From Trebonia sp964581815 (GTDB lineage: Bacteria; Actinomycetota; Actinomycetes; Streptosporangiales; Streptosporangiaceae), in contig CAZORE010000026.1 of assembly GCA_964581815.1 (NCBI GenBank), positions 1 through 64,000 on the forward strand: 64,000 nt of DNA, in the 5' to 3' direction. Of this stretch, positions 33,160 to 43,288 are shown in pieces. Position 1 is the stretch's first letter. Each line of letters opens with the position of its first letter. Under the pieces are notes generated by a model, which searched no databases, was not told where the DNA came from, and saw only the letters and a list, made by a program, of their open reading frames with translations. The position numbers and the translations under genes were made by a program.

Positions 33160-35013
33160 ATGGCACGTGCGGTAGGTATTGACCTCGGGACGACCAACTC
33201 TGTTGTCGCTGTCCTCGAAGGCGGGGAGCCGACGGTCATCGCAAACGCGGAGGGCTCACGGACTACGCCGTCCGTCGTCGCGTTCGCAAAGAACGCTGAG
33301 GTGCTTGTCGGCGAGGTCGCGAAGCGGCAGGCCGTCACCAACGTGGACCGGACGATCCGTTCGGTCAAGCGGCACATGGGGACCGACTGGTCCGTCACCA
33401 TCGACGGCAAGAAGTTCAACCCCCAGCAGATCAGCGCGTTCATCCTGCAGAAGCTCAAGCGGGACGCCGAGGCGTACCTGGGCGAGAAGATCACCGACGC
33501 GGTGATCACCGTCCCCGCGTACTTCAGCGACGCGCAGCGGCAGGCGACTAAGGAGGCCGGCGCCATCGCGGGCCTCAACGTCCTGCGGATCATCAACGAG
33601 CCGACCTCTGCGGCTCTCGCCTACCACCTGGAGAAGGAAGGGTCGGCCAAGATCCTGGTCTTCGACCTGGGCGGCGGCACCTTCGACGTCTCTCTGCTCG
33701 ATGTCGGCGACGGCGTGGTCGAGGTCGAGGCGACCAGCGGCGACAACCACCTCGGTGGCGACGACTGGGACCAGCGGATCGTCGACTGGCTGGTGCAGGA
33801 CTTCAAGTCCGGCTACGGCCTTGACTTGTCCAAGGACAAGATGGCGCTGCAGCGGCTGCGCGAGGCGGCGGAGAAGGCCAAGATCGAGCTGTCGCAGTCG
33901 ATGGAGTCGCAGATCAACCTGCCCTACATCAGCCACGGCCCGGACGGCCCCCTGCACCTGGACACCCGGCTCACCCGGGCCGAGTTCCAGCGGATGACCT
34001 CCGACCTGCTCGACCGCTGCAAGGGCCCGTTCCAGCAGGTCATCAAGGACGCCAACGCCAAGCTGAGCGAGATCGACCACGTCGTGCTCGTCGGCGGCTC
34101 CACCCGGATGCCCGCCGTCGTGGACCTGGTCAAGTCGCTGACCGGCGGCAAGGAGCCCAACAAGGGCGTTAACCCGGACGAGGTCGTCGCCGTTGGCGCC
34201 TGCCTGCAGGCCGGCGTGCTCAAGGGCGAGGTCAAGGACATCCTGCTGCTCGACGTGACCCCGCTGTCCCTTGGCATCGAGACCAAGGGCGGTATCTTCA
34301 CCAAGCTCATCGAGCGCAACACCACGATCCCGACCAAGAAGTCGGAGATCTTCACCACGGCGGACGACAACCAGCCGTCGGTGCAGATCCAGGTGTACCA
34401 GGGCGAGCGTGAGATCGCCGCGTACAACAAGAAGCTGGGCATGTTCGACCTGACCGGCATCGCGCCGGCCCCGCGCGGCATCCCGCAGATCGAGGTCGCC
34501 TTCGACATCGACGCCAACGGCATCGTGAGCGTGTCCGCCAAGGACCTGGGCACGGGCAAGCAGCAGTCGGTGCAGATCACCGGCGGCTCGGCGCTGAACA
34601 AGGACGACATCGAGAAGATGGTCCGCGACGCTGAGCAGTACGCCGAGGAGGACCGCAAGCGCCGCGAGGAGGCCGAGGTCCGCAACCAGGCCGACACGCT
34701 CGTCTACTCGACGGAGAAGTTCCTCGCCGAGAACGACGAGAAGGTGCCCGCGGACGTCAAGGCCGAGGTGAAGGACGCCATCGCCGACCTGAAGAAGGCC
34801 ATCGAGGGCAACGACATCGACGCCATCAAGACGGCGAGCGAGCACGCCGCCACGGTCAGCCAGAAGATGGGCAGCGCCATCTACGCCGCGGCCCAGGCCG
34901 AGCGGCAGGCCTCCGGCGAGGCCGGCGGCGCCGGCTCGGAAGCCCCGCAGGACCAGGACGAGGACGTGGTTGACGCCGAGATCGTCGACGAAGGCGAAGG
35001 CGGCGCTGCCTGA
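33160..35013 (+). CDS. dnaK: Chaperone DnaK (Hsp70)
   Basis: ATP-driven chaperone, 617 residues from ATG 33160 behind AAGGA. Motifs: VGIDLGTTNSVVAVLEGG, FDLGGGTFDVSLL, VLVGGSTRMPAV, and the substrate domain DVTPLSLGIETKGGIFT. The acidic C-terminus EDVVDAEIVDE is typical. A frame from 33115 exists, but ATG 33160 fits the family start. First gene of dnaK-grpE-dnaJ-hspR-clpB, controlled by the HAIR operators upstream. Confidence 0.98.
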   Translation: MARAVGIDLGTTNSVVAVLEGGEPTVIANAEGSRTTPSVVAFAKNAEVLVGEVAKRQAVTNVDRTIRSVKRHMGTDWSVTIDGKKFNPQQISAFILQKLKRDAEAYLGEKITDAVITVPAYFSDAQRQATKEAGAIAGLNVLRIINEPTSAALAYHLEKEGSAKILVFDLGGGTFDVSLLDVGDGVVEVEATSGDNHLGGDDWDQRIVDWLVQDFKSGYGLDLSKDKMALQRLREAAEKAKIELSQSMESQINLPYISHGPDGPLHLDTRLTRAEFQRMTSDLLDRCKGPFQQVIKDANAKLSEIDHVVLVGGSTRMPAVVDLVKSLTGGKEPNKGVNPDEVVAVGACLQAGVLKGEVKDILLLDVTPLSLGIETKGGIFTKLIERNTTIPTKKSEIFTTADDNQPSVQIQVYQGEREIAAYNKKLGMFDLTGIAPAPRGIPQIEVAFDIDANGIVSVSAKDLGTGKQQSVQITGGSALNKDDIEKMVRDAEQYAEEDRKRREEAEVRNQADTLVYSTEKFLAENDEKVPADVKAEVKDAIADLKKAIEGNDIDAIKTASEHAATVSQKMGSAIYAAAQAERQASGEAGGAGSEAPQDQDEDVVDAEIVDEGEGGAA

Positions 35014-35774
35014 TGACAGCACCTGAGGAACCTGGCACGGGGCCGGTGATCCGCGATAACCGGCGGATCGACCCGGTCACCGGGCAGGCGCGAAGGGGCA
35101 AGCACGCGGCTTCCCAGCCGGCCGGCACCATGGGTGCCGGCCGGCCGGGGGGGCCCGGCGCGGCCCGGCACGTCAGGGCGGGCGAGGACGCCAGCTCCCC
35201 GGCGGAGGTAGTCACCCCGCCCGAGGGCGGGTCAGCGCCGGCCGCGGGCGCGGGCGGCGGTGCCCAGTCCGCCCCGGCCGAGCTGGCCCAGGTCAGCAAG
35301 CTGCAGGGTCAGCTGGCTGAGCGCACCGCCGACCTGCAGCGACTCCAGGCGGAGTACGCCAACTACCGCAAGCGGGTGGACAGGGACCGGGTCACGGTGC
35401 GCGAGCACGCGGTCGCCGGGACCCTGCTCGAGCTGCTGCCCGTCCTTGACGCCATCGGCCAGGCCCGCGATCACGGCGAGCTGTCCGGCGGCTTCAAGTC
35501 GGTGGCGGACTCGCTCCAGGCGGTGACGGGCAAGCTCGGGCTGGTCAGCTACGGGCAGCGCGGCGACGCCTTCGACCCGAAGATCCACGAGGCGCTGACG
35601 CACACCTACTCCGCCGACGTGACCGAGGACACCTGCGTGGAGATCTTCCAGCCGGGCTACAAGGTAGGCGAGCGGATCCTGCGGCCGGCCCGCGTAGCGG
35701 TCGCTGCCCCGGCCACCGGGCCGGACGGAAGCGGCAACACCGCCGACTGGCCGACCGGTGAAGACAACAACTAA
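35013..35774 (+). CDS. grpE: Nucleotide exchange factor GrpE
   Basis: Releases ADP from DnaK. 253 residues, with a disordered N-terminal part of ~90 residues, a long coiled coil (LQGQLAERTADLQRLQAEYA) and the head (LLPVLDAIGQARDHGELSGG; GDAFDPKIHEALTHTYSADV). The ATG overlaps the dnaK stop by one base (TGATG), so the two are coupled. Confidence 0.96.
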   Translation: MTAPEEPGTGPVIRDNRRIDPVTGQARRGKHAASQPAGTMGAGRPGGPGAARHVRAGEDASSPAEVVTPPEGGSAPAAGAGGGAQSAPAELAQVSKLQGQLAERTADLQRLQAEYANYRKRVDRDRVTVREHAVAGTLLELLPVLDAIGQARDHGELSGGFKSVADSLQAVTGKLGLVSYGQRGDAFDPKIHEALTHTYSADVTEDTCVEIFQPGYKVGERILRPARVAVAAPATGPDGSGNTADWPTGEDNN

Positions 35775-35792
35775 ACAGCCCAGCGAGGCCAG

Positions 35793-36932
35793 ATGAGCGC
35801 GAAGGACTACCAGAAGGACTACTACAAGACGCTTGGCGTGCCGAAGACCGCGACGGCCGCCGAGATCAAGAAGTCCTACCGTGAGCTCGCGCGGAAGTGG
35901 CATCCCGACGCGAACAAGGGCAGCGCCGACGCCGAGGAGCGCTTCAAGGAGATCACCGAGGCGTACAACGTGCTCTCCGATGAGAAGCAGCGCAAGGAGT
36001 ACGACGAGGCGCGCTCGATGTTCGGCGGGTTCCGCGTGCCCACGGGGACCAGGCCCGGGCCTGGCGGCACCACGTTCGACCTTGGTGACCTCTTCGGGGG
36101 CAGCGACGGGCTCGGTGACGTCCTTGGCGGGATCTTCCGCAACCGCACCGGCACGGCAGGCAGCCGGGCGCGGCGCGGCGCGGACGTGGAGACCGAGACC
36201 ACGCTGTCCTTCGGCGACGCGATCGACGGCGCTACCGTGTCACTGCGGCTGACCGGCGAGGGCCCCTGCCCGGTCTGCGGCGGCACGGGCGCGAAGTCGG
36301 GCACGGTGCCCAAGGTCTGCCCGGACTGCCACGGCACCGGGCAGCAGTCGAGGAACCTGGGCGGCTTCGGGCTCTCCGAGCCCTGCAAGACGTGCCGGGG
36401 CCGGGGCCTCGTGGTGGAGGATCCCTGCCAGGCGTGCAGCGGCAGCGGCCGGGCGATGAGCTCGCGGACCATCCCGGTGCGCATCCCGGCCGGCGTGGCC
36501 GACGGCCAGCGGATCAAGATCCCCGGCAAGGGGGCTCCCGGCGAGCACGGCGGCAAGGCGGGCGACCTGTACGTACGGGTGCACGTCACCCCGCACGGGG
36601 TGTTCGGCCGGAGCGGCGACAACCTGACGGTGTCGGTGCCCGTCACCATCACCGAACTGGCGCTCGGCGCGGATATCAAGGTGCCGACGCACCGCGGCCC
36701 CGCGGTCACCGTGCGCATCAAGCCTGGCTCGGCGAACGGGACCGTCATGCGGGTCGCTGGCCGGGGAGTCCGCCGCAAGGACGGGACGATGGGCGACCTG
36801 CGCGCCACCCTTGAGGTGACGGTGCCGCAAGACCTCAGCAAGAAGGCCAAGTCGGCGCTTGAGGACCTGCGGATCGCCACGGCCGGCCCTGACCCGCGCG
36901 AGGAACTGCTCCGCCGGGCTCGGGAAGAGTAG
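35793..36932 (+). CDS. dnaJ: Chaperone DnaJ
   Basis: Co-chaperone that delivers substrates to DnaK. 379 residues: J domain with HPD at 37-39 (RKWHPDANKG), a Gly-rich stretch, four zinc-finger repeats (CPVCGGTG, CPDCHGTG, CKTCRGRG, CQACSGSG) and the C-terminal substrate domain. Type I DnaJ (DnaJ1). 18 bp after grpE. Confidence 0.97.
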   Translation: MSAKDYQKDYYKTLGVPKTATAAEIKKSYRELARKWHPDANKGSADAEERFKEITEAYNVLSDEKQRKEYDEARSMFGGFRVPTGTRPGPGGTTFDLGDLFGGSDGLGDVLGGIFRNRTGTAGSRARRGADVETETTLSFGDAIDGATVSLRLTGEGPCPVCGGTGAKSGTVPKVCPDCHGTGQQSRNLGGFGLSEPCKTCRGRGLVVEDPCQACSGSGRAMSSRTIPVRIPAGVADGQRIKIPGKGAPGEHGGKAGDLYVRVHVTPHGVFGRSGDNLTVSVPVTITELALGADIKVPTHRGPAVTVRIKPGSANGTVMRVAGRGVRRKDGTMGDLRATLEVTVPQDLSKKAKSALEDLRIATAGPDPREELLRRAREE

Positions 36933-36974
36933 CAAAGTTCACCCGATCGACCGGGACGGAAGGAAGGAGATGAC

Positions 36975-37451
36975 ATGAGCAGCCCCTACCAGCTGTCCGA
37001 TGACATGCCCGTGTACGTCATCTCCGTGGCCGCGAGCCTGTCCGGCATGCATCCGCAGACGCTGCGTGGCTATGAGAGGGTCGGCCTGGTGACGCCACGG
37101 CGCACCTCAGGCGGTGGCCGCCGCTACTCGATGCGGGACATCCTGGCGCTCCGGGAGATCCAGCGGCTCTCCCAGGACGAGGGCATCAATCTCTCCGGCA
37201 TCAAGCGCATCCTCGATCTCGAGCGGGAGCTTGAGCAGACCAGGCTGATGGCGGCCGAGTTGCACGCCGAGCTGTCTGTGCTGCGCAACGAGCTGGAATC
37301 AACCCGCGCGGTGGCCGCGCGGCTCGCCGAGCTGCGGCGCTCGCAGACCGTCGACCCGGCGGCCGCGCTCGTGCCGGTCCGGCCCTCGACCAGGATGACC
37401 TTCTGGCAGGGCGGTCCGAAGCAGGGCGGTCAGCGCGGCGCGGCCGAGTAG
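36975..37451 (+). CDS. hspR: Heat-shock repressor HspR (MerR family)
   Basis: 158-residue MerR-type regulator: DMPVYVISVAASLSGMHPQT, LRGYERVGLVTPRRTSGGGR, RYSMRDILALREIQRLSQ, then a coiled coil. HspR binds HAIR sites and represses dnaK, using DnaK as co-repressor. Its operators (33062-33082 and 33114-33134) are at the head of its own operon, so it is autoregulated. ATG 36975 behind AAGGAAGGAG. Confidence 0.96.
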   Translation: MSSPYQLSDDMPVYVISVAASLSGMHPQTLRGYERVGLVTPRRTSGGGRRYSMRDILALREIQRLSQDEGINLSGIKRILDLERELEQTRLMAAELHAELSVLRNELESTRAVAARLAELRRSQTVDPAAALVPVRPSTRMTFWQGGPKQGGQRGAAE

Positions 37452-37487
37452 TGAACAAGTTAATAGCGATCCAGGGGGATCAGACTC

Positions 37488-40094
37488 ATGGCTTACAAGA
37501 GAACCACCAAGAGCGAGGAAGCGATCGGCGCGGCCATCCAGCAGGCGACTGCGGACGGTAACCCCCAGGTCGAGCCGGTGCACCTGCTTCTCTCGCTGCT
37601 GCAGCAGCCGGATGGCATGATCCAGCCGGTGTTCGAAAGGGTCGGCGCGGACCTGGCCAAGGTGCGCGGGGAGGCGGCGGCGCTACGGCAGAAGCTCCCG
37701 CAGACCCACGGCGCGGCGGCGAGCCGTCCCGACGGGTCCCGCCAGCTGCTGTCGGTGCTCAACACCGCCGAGGAACTGGCCAGGGAGATGGGCGATGACT
37801 ACCTCTCCACCGAGCACCTGCTCGTAGGCCTCGCGACCGGCAACGGGCCGCTGGCCAGGGCCCTGCAGCAGGCCGGCGCCACCCCGGAGGCGCTGACCGA
37901 CGCCATCAAGCAGCTGCGGGGCGGCGCCCGGGTCACCACACCGGACCCGGAGACCACCTTCCAGGCGCTTGAGAAGTTCGGCGTCGACTTCACCCAGCTG
38001 GCGCGGGACGGCAAGCTTGACCCGGTGATCGGCCGCGACTCCGAGATCCGTCGCGTGGTCCAGGTGCTGTCCAGGCGGACGAAGAACAACCCGGTGCTCA
38101 TCGGCGAGCCCGGCGTCGGCAAGACGGCCGTCGTGGAAGGCCTCGCCCAGCGCATCGTGGCGGGCGACGTGCCCGAGTCGCTGCGCGGCAAGCGACTGAT
38201 CTCGCTTGACCTTGGCAGCATGGTCGCCGGCGCGAAGTACCGCGGCGAGTTCGAGGAGCGGCTCAAGGCCGTGCTCAACGAGATCAAGGCGAGCGACGGC
38301 CAGGTGATCACGTTCATCGACGAGCTGCACACGGTCGTCGGGGCCGGCCGGGCCGACGGGGCGATGGACGCGGGCAACATGCTCAAGCCGATGCTCGCCC
38401 GCGGCGAGCTGCGCATGGTCGGCGCCACTACGCTTGATGAGTACCGCGAGCGGATCGAGAAGGACCCGGCGCTCGAGCGCCGGTTCCAGCAGGTCCTGGT
38501 GGGCGAGCCGTCCGTCGAGGACACGATCGCGATCCTGCGCGGGCTCAAGGGCCGGTACGAGGCGCATCACCAGGTGCAGATCTCCGATGCGGCGCTGGTC
38601 GCGGCGGCGGCGCTGTCCGACCGCTACATCACCGCCAGGTTCCTGCCAGACAAGGCCATCGACCTGGTGGACGAGGCCGCCTCCCGGCTGCGGATGGAGA
38701 TCGACTCCTCCCCCGTGGAAGTTGACGAGCTGCGCCGCACGGTCGACCGGATGAAGATGGAGGAGCTCGCGCTCTCCCGTGAGTCCGACGCGGCGAGCAA
38801 GGACCGCCTGGAGAAGCTGCGCGCCGACCTAGCGGACCGGCAGGAGCAGCTCACCGCGCTGACCGCGCGCTGGGAGCAGGAGAAGTCCGGGCTGAACCGG
38901 GTCGGCGAGCTCAAGAAGAGGCTCGACGACCTCAAGGGCCAGTCCGAGCGGGCCAAGCGCGACGGGGACCTCGAGGCTGCCTCCAGGCTGGACTACGGCG
39001 AGATCCCGGCGCTGGAGAAGGAGATCGCCAAGGCAGCGGCGAGCGACAAGCCTGCCGAGGCCGCGGTGCCCGCTGCGCCGCCCATGGTGAAGGAAGAGGT
39101 CGGACCGGACGACGTGGCCGACGTCGTGTCCGCGTGGACCGGAATCCCCGCCGGGCGGCTGCTCGAGGGCGAGACTGGCAAGCTGCTGCGCATGGAGGAC
39201 GAGCTCGGGTCCCGGGTAATCGGCCAGGCGAGCGCCGTGCAGGCGGTGTCCGACGCGGTGCGCCGAGCGCGGGCGGGGGTGTCCGACCCGGACCGGCCGA
39301 CCGGATCCTTCTTGTTCCTCGGGCCGACCGGAGTCGGCAAGACGGAGCTGGCTAAGGCCCTCGCCGAGTTCCTGTTCGATGACGAGCGGGCGATGATCCG
39401 CATCGACATGAGCGAGTACGGCGAGAAGCACTCGGTCGCGCGGCTGGTCGGCGCGCCGCCCGGCTACGTCGGCTATGAGGAGGGCGGGCAGCTCACCGAG
39501 GCGGTGCGGCGGCGTCCGTACTGCGTCGTGCTGCTCGACGAGGTGGAAAAGGCGCACTCCGAGGTCTTCGATGTGCTGCTTCAGGTCCTCGATGACGGGC
39601 GGCTCACCGACGGGCAAGGACGGACCGTGGACTTCCGTAACACGATCCTCATCCTCACCTCGAACCTGGGCTCGTCCTTCATCGCCGATCCCGCCCTGGA
39701 CGACCGGGCGAAGCGCGAGGCGGTGATGGCCGCGGTTCGCGCCGCGTTCAAGCCCGAGTTCCTCAACCGGCTGGACGACGTGATCATCTTCGACTCGCTG
39801 TCCACGGCGGAGCTGAGCCGCATCGTCGACATCCAGGTCGCGCGGCTCGGCAAGCGGCTGTCCGCGCGGCGGCTCACCCTGACGGTCACGTCGGCCGCCA
39901 GGGACTGGCTGGCGCTCACCGGGTTCGACCCGGTGTACGGGGCCCGGCCGCTGCGGCGGCTCGTGCAGTCGGCGATCGGCGACAAGCTGGCGAAGGGGCT
40001 GCTAACCGGGTCGATCGCCGACGGCGACGAGGTGATCGTGGACCTCGACCAGGACGCGGACGCGCTTACCGTGAAGGCGGCCGCCCGGGTGTGA
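37488..40094 (+). CDS. clpB: Disaggregase ClpB
   Basis: Hexameric AAA+ protein that works with DnaK to resolve aggregates. 868 residues: N domain (PVHLLLSLLQQPDGMIQPVF), first AAA+ domain (GEPGVGKTAVVEGLAQRIV), middle coiled coil (~410-530) and second AAA+ domain (LGPTGVGKTELAKALAEFL). ATG 37488 with AGGGGG upstream, 36 bp after hspR. Last gene of the HspR operon. Confidence 0.97.
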   Translation: MAYKRTTKSEEAIGAAIQQATADGNPQVEPVHLLLSLLQQPDGMIQPVFERVGADLAKVRGEAAALRQKLPQTHGAAASRPDGSRQLLSVLNTAEELAREMGDDYLSTEHLLVGLATGNGPLARALQQAGATPEALTDAIKQLRGGARVTTPDPETTFQALEKFGVDFTQLARDGKLDPVIGRDSEIRRVVQVLSRRTKNNPVLIGEPGVGKTAVVEGLAQRIVAGDVPESLRGKRLISLDLGSMVAGAKYRGEFEERLKAVLNEIKASDGQVITFIDELHTVVGAGRADGAMDAGNMLKPMLARGELRMVGATTLDEYRERIEKDPALERRFQQVLVGEPSVEDTIAILRGLKGRYEAHHQVQISDAALVAAAALSDRYITARFLPDKAIDLVDEAASRLRMEIDSSPVEVDELRRTVDRMKMEELALSRESDAASKDRLEKLRADLADRQEQLTALTARWEQEKSGLNRVGELKKRLDDLKGQSERAKRDGDLEAASRLDYGEIPALEKEIAKAAASDKPAEAAVPAAPPMVKEEVGPDDVADVVSAWTGIPAGRLLEGETGKLLRMEDELGSRVIGQASAVQAVSDAVRRARAGVSDPDRPTGSFLFLGPTGVGKTELAKALAEFLFDDERAMIRIDMSEYGEKHSVARLVGAPPGYVGYEEGGQLTEAVRRRPYCVVLLDEVEKAHSEVFDVLLQVLDDGRLTDGQGRTVDFRNTILILTSNLGSSFIADPALDDRAKREAVMAAVRAAFKPEFLNRLDDVIIFDSLSTAELSRIVDIQVARLGKRLSARRLTLTVTSAARDWLALTGFDPVYGARPLRRLVQSAIGDKLAKGLLTGSIADGDEVIVDLDQDADALTVKAAARV

Positions 40095-40107
40095 CCAGCC
40101 GGATCCG

Positions 40108-40653
40108 CTAACGGGCCGGGTGGGTGTCGTCCAGCATGTGGTCGTAATCGTCCTCATCGAGGCCGAGATCCACCCGGATCCGGTAGCGCAGGCGGAGCAG
40201 CAGCTGGAGCTCGGCGTCATCGCCAAGCTGTATGCACCGCTCGACCCCGGACGTCGCCCAGTCGAGGGCACCGCGCAGGTCTCCCTGCTCGGTGAACAGC
40301 TCGGCGAGCAGGTCACAGGTGCGCGGGGTGACCGCGTCGCGGTCAGCGGTGAGCGCGCTCAGCATCACCCGCGCCTCGACGTCACGGCCGAGGTCGAGTA
40401 GCGCCCGGGCCAGCGGCACCCTGGGGTCGGCGAACGTGACGCCGCCATCCTCGATCGCGGCGGAGAACTCATCCGCCGCGCGCTGCGGGTCGTCAGCGCT
40501 CATCCACTGCTCGCCTGCCCGCAAGTGGAACTCGGCGCGCAGGCCCAGCTCGGCCTGCTGGGCCAGTTCGCTCATCTGGACGGCGGCCCGCACATGGTTG
40601 CCAGTACGTGCCGCCTGGAACTCGATCTCGTCGAATTCCTCGACGCTCGCCAT
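40108..40653 (-). CDS. TPR-like helical repeat protein
   Basis: 181 residues, alpha-helical, with TPR-like pairs (SELAQQAELGLRAEFHLRAG, RAADEFSAAIEDGG, VPLARALLDLGRDVEARVML, LLAELFTEQGDLRGALDWAT). ATG 40653 follows GAGAAG. Likely a protein-interaction scaffold; partner unknown. Converges with clpB, 14 bp between the stops. Confidence 0.75.
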   Translation of the reverse strand: MASVEEFDEIEFQAARTGNHVRAAVQMSELAQQAELGLRAEFHLRAGEQWMSADDPQRAADEFSAAIEDGGVTFADPRVPLARALLDLGRDVEARVMLSALTADRDAVTPRTCDLLAELFTEQGDLRGALDWATSGVERCIQLGDDAELQLLLRLRYRIRVDLGLDEDDYDHMLDDTHPAR

Positions 40654-40717
40654 TCTTCTCACGCTACCCCAGCGGCCCTTCCCGATTCCTACGTTTTTGC
40701 GTCCGCACCGCGAGCGG

Positions 40718-42579
40718 CTAGCGGCGTGATCGCTCGAGTGCGTCCCAGAAGCCGCGGCGCAGCGCATGCCGCACCTCGTCGTGCAGCAGGAAATCGATCG
40801 GCAGGGCCGATCCCTGCAACAGCCGCGCCTCAAGGTCCGAGGGCATCCTCGGCTTCCTGGCGAGGACGGCCTCGAGCCACAGCGCCGGAGCGTCGCGCGC
40901 CACCGATTCACCGAACGCCAGGCCTTCCTCGTGCGCCGACTGCACGGCGTCACCGAGGGAGACACCGGGCGCACCGCCCGGGTAACCGCCGGGGCCGACC
41001 AGGCCTATGGGGCCGGACGGCGCGCCGACCTCCTGCTGTCCGGCTGCGACCGGCGCGGGCAGCGGGGCCATCTGGACGCCGGGCGCGCCCGGACGCACGG
41101 CGGACGGCGGCCCATAGGGCAGCACCGGCTGCCCGCCCGTCGGCTGACCGCTCGGCTGCTGCTGGGCGCCAGGGAACTGGGCGCCAGGGAACTGGCCACC
41201 AGGCGGCATAGCGCTCGGCGGCCTGGNNNNNNNNNNNNNNNNNNNNNNNNNNNNNNNNNNNNNNNNNNNNNNNNNNNNNNNNNNNNNNNNNNNNNNNNNN
41301 NNNNNNNNNNNNNNNNNNNNNNNNNNGGGAACTGGGCGCCAGGGAACTGGCCACCAGGCGGCATAGCGCTCGGCGGCCTGGCGATAACGACCTCCGCCGC
41401 GGTAGGCGGCGGCGGGGCGGGCGGCATGTTCGCCGGCGCAGGCGCTGCTGGCGGCCCGGCGGGCGCACCGTCACGGGTAGGCAGCCGCCTGATCTGAGCC
41501 GAGCCGGCTCCCGCGTTGCCTGGCGGCACCGGGATGGCGACGGGTGCGGCGTAGACGTCCTGGCGCGCCGCCGGCAGCGGCGTCGGTGCCGGAACCGGTG
41601 CCGGATAGTCAGGGGCCAGGTAGTCAGGGCCGGGGGCGTATTCCGCTGTCCCGTAGTCAAGTGCGGTCGGGTACTCGGCGGCCGGGCCCTGCTCACCGGC
41701 ACGGTAGTCACCGGCCCGGTGGTCGGCGACCGGCGGGTAGTCCGCGGGCGCGCCGTAATCGACGGACGCGCTGTAGTCCACGTTGGCGCTCAGGTCCGGG
41801 ACCGCGCCGAAGTCCGCCGCCTGAGCGACGTCCGCCCGCAGTGGCTGCCCCTGATCCGGCTGCCCTGCTTCTGGCGCGGGCGGAGCGTCGCCTGGCTGTT
41901 CCTGCCTGCCCTGCGGCGCGTACCCGACGATGCGTCCCGTCGCGGACATCTTGCCGTTCGCGCTGCTCACGTGGTGACCGTTGCCGTTGATGATGGGGCG
42001 AAGCGCTAGCGCCTCCGACTCGTCCGGGCGTGGCGGCTCTGCCCCGGAGATCAGCTCAACGTAGGGCCGCAGGTGCCCGGCGCTGATCTCTACGAAGTCA
42101 TCGCACTCCTGCCGGAGCGAGCGAGACGCCGCCCAGCTGCCCTCAAGGTCGACGTGCAGCAGCGTGACCCGGAGGCCCATGTCCTGAACGTCGGCGATCA
42201 CCTGCGCGAGGTCCTCCTCGGCGCTGACCACCACCACGTCGCTGACGGCCTTGTGCTGCGCGAGCGTCGTAAGGTCCCGGCGAATCTCGCTCTCGACGCC
42301 CTCCCGGCGGCCCGGCCGCGCCTTCGCCACCCGGAGCTTGACGCCGGGCAGGTCGGCGAGGGTCTCGTGATCGGCTGTCCGCCGGCCCTCGACGGTCGCC
42401 TCATACCAGTAGCAGCGCAGCAGCGGCAGCCTGGTGCGCTCCATGGCCAGGCTGCCGAACAGTTGCAGCAGCCCCGCGTAATCCCAGGACACCGACTCAC
42501 GGCGGCGCGTACCGTGCACCGCCATCGCACCGTCCGCGAGTACATAGCCCGCGTCCACGAACAGCGCACAGCGATCCAC
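40718..42579 (-). CDS. NYN-domain (PIN-like) ribonuclease-type protein with long disordered tail
   Basis: Reading across the 41227-41326 gap, 1862 minus 155 bases gives 569 codons, so the frame is intact at 568 residues. Residues ~1-180 are an NYN nuclease domain: VDRCALFVDAGYVLADGA, ETLADLPGVKLRVAKARPGR, SDVVVVSAEEDLAQVIADVQ. The Asp residues of NYN sites are present. Residues ~200-480 are low-complexity, rich in Pro, Tyr and Asp (many DY pairs), and the end (LPIDFLLHDEVRHALRRGFW) is ordered. GTG 42579. NYN proteins act on RNA; the substrate is unknown. Confidence 0.78.
41172..41381. other. Assembly gap (100 N) with identical 55-bp ends
   Basis: Bases 41172-41226 and 41327-41381 are identical. 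Collapsing 155 bases restores the NYN gene frame. The repeat-rich tail of the gene probably caused the break. Confidence 0.9.
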
Positions 42580-42754
42580 CGCACACCTGCCTTCCCTATG
42601 TACGAGAACATGCCAGTTCAGAGACCGCATAGAGACAGCAGTCGGATGTCCTCCGCCCTCTCTAGGGTAATAAAGCCCGCCGCCCGCGATGGCCGTTCCG
42701 CAGGAACTCACCGGGAAGTCACGCCCCGTAAGCACTCCCGTATGCTCTGGAGAC

Positions 42755-43288
42755 GTGGATGATCGAGCGGAACTGCTGGCCGGGATCAAGGCCAAGGGAA
42801 TCGTGCACGGCGACTTCGAGCTGGCATCGGGCGCGCGAGCCACCAGCTACGTGGACCTGCGCCGGGTAACGCTCGACGGCCGGCTCGCGCCGCTAGTCGG
42901 CCGGGTGCTGCTGAACGCGACCGCGGACCTGTCCTTTGACGCGGTCGGCGGGCTGACGCTCGGCGCGGACCCGGTAGCGACGGCCATGATGCACGCGGCG
43001 GCCAACCGGGGCACGCCGGTCGACGCGTTCGTGGTGCGAAAGGCGGAGAAGGCACACGGCCTGCAGCGGCGGATTGAGGGACCCGACGTGCGAGGCCGCC
43101 GGGTGCTAGCGCTCGAGGACACCTCGACCACCGGCAGTTCCGTGCTCACCGCCGTGGACGCGCTGCGCGAGGCCGGCGCCGAGGTGGTCGGCGTGGCCGT
43201 CATCGTGGACCGCGGCGCCAGGCAGAAAGTCATCGACCGCGGCCTGCCCTACATCGCGGTGTACGAGCTCAGCGAGCTCGGCGTCTAG
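42755..43288 (+). CDS. pyrE: Orotate phosphoribosyltransferase PyrE
   Basis: Makes OMP from orotate and PRPP in pyrimidine synthesis. 177 residues; typical length is 170-215. GIVHGDFELASGARATSYVD is the N-terminal substrate loop, then VRKAEKAHGLQRRIEG (flexible loop) and the PRPP motif VLALEDTSTTGSSVLTAVDA. GTG 42755 is 8 nt downstream of the TATGCT -10-like box at 42741-42746, so the message may be nearly leaderless; GGAG also precedes. A frame from 42689 is less likely. Confidence 0.9.
   Translation: MDDRAELLAGIKAKGIVHGDFELASGARATSYVDLRRVTLDGRLAPLVGRVLLNATADLSFDAVGGLTLGADPVATAMMHAAANRGTPVDAFVVRKAEKAHGLQRRIEGPDVRGRRVLALEDTSTTGSSVLTAVDALREAGAEVVGVAVIVDRGARQKVIDRGLPYIAVYELSELGV

Noticed and set aside
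33256..35022. 588-codon minus-strand frame opposite dnaK
   Set aside because: Antisense of dnaK; no start signal, no family.
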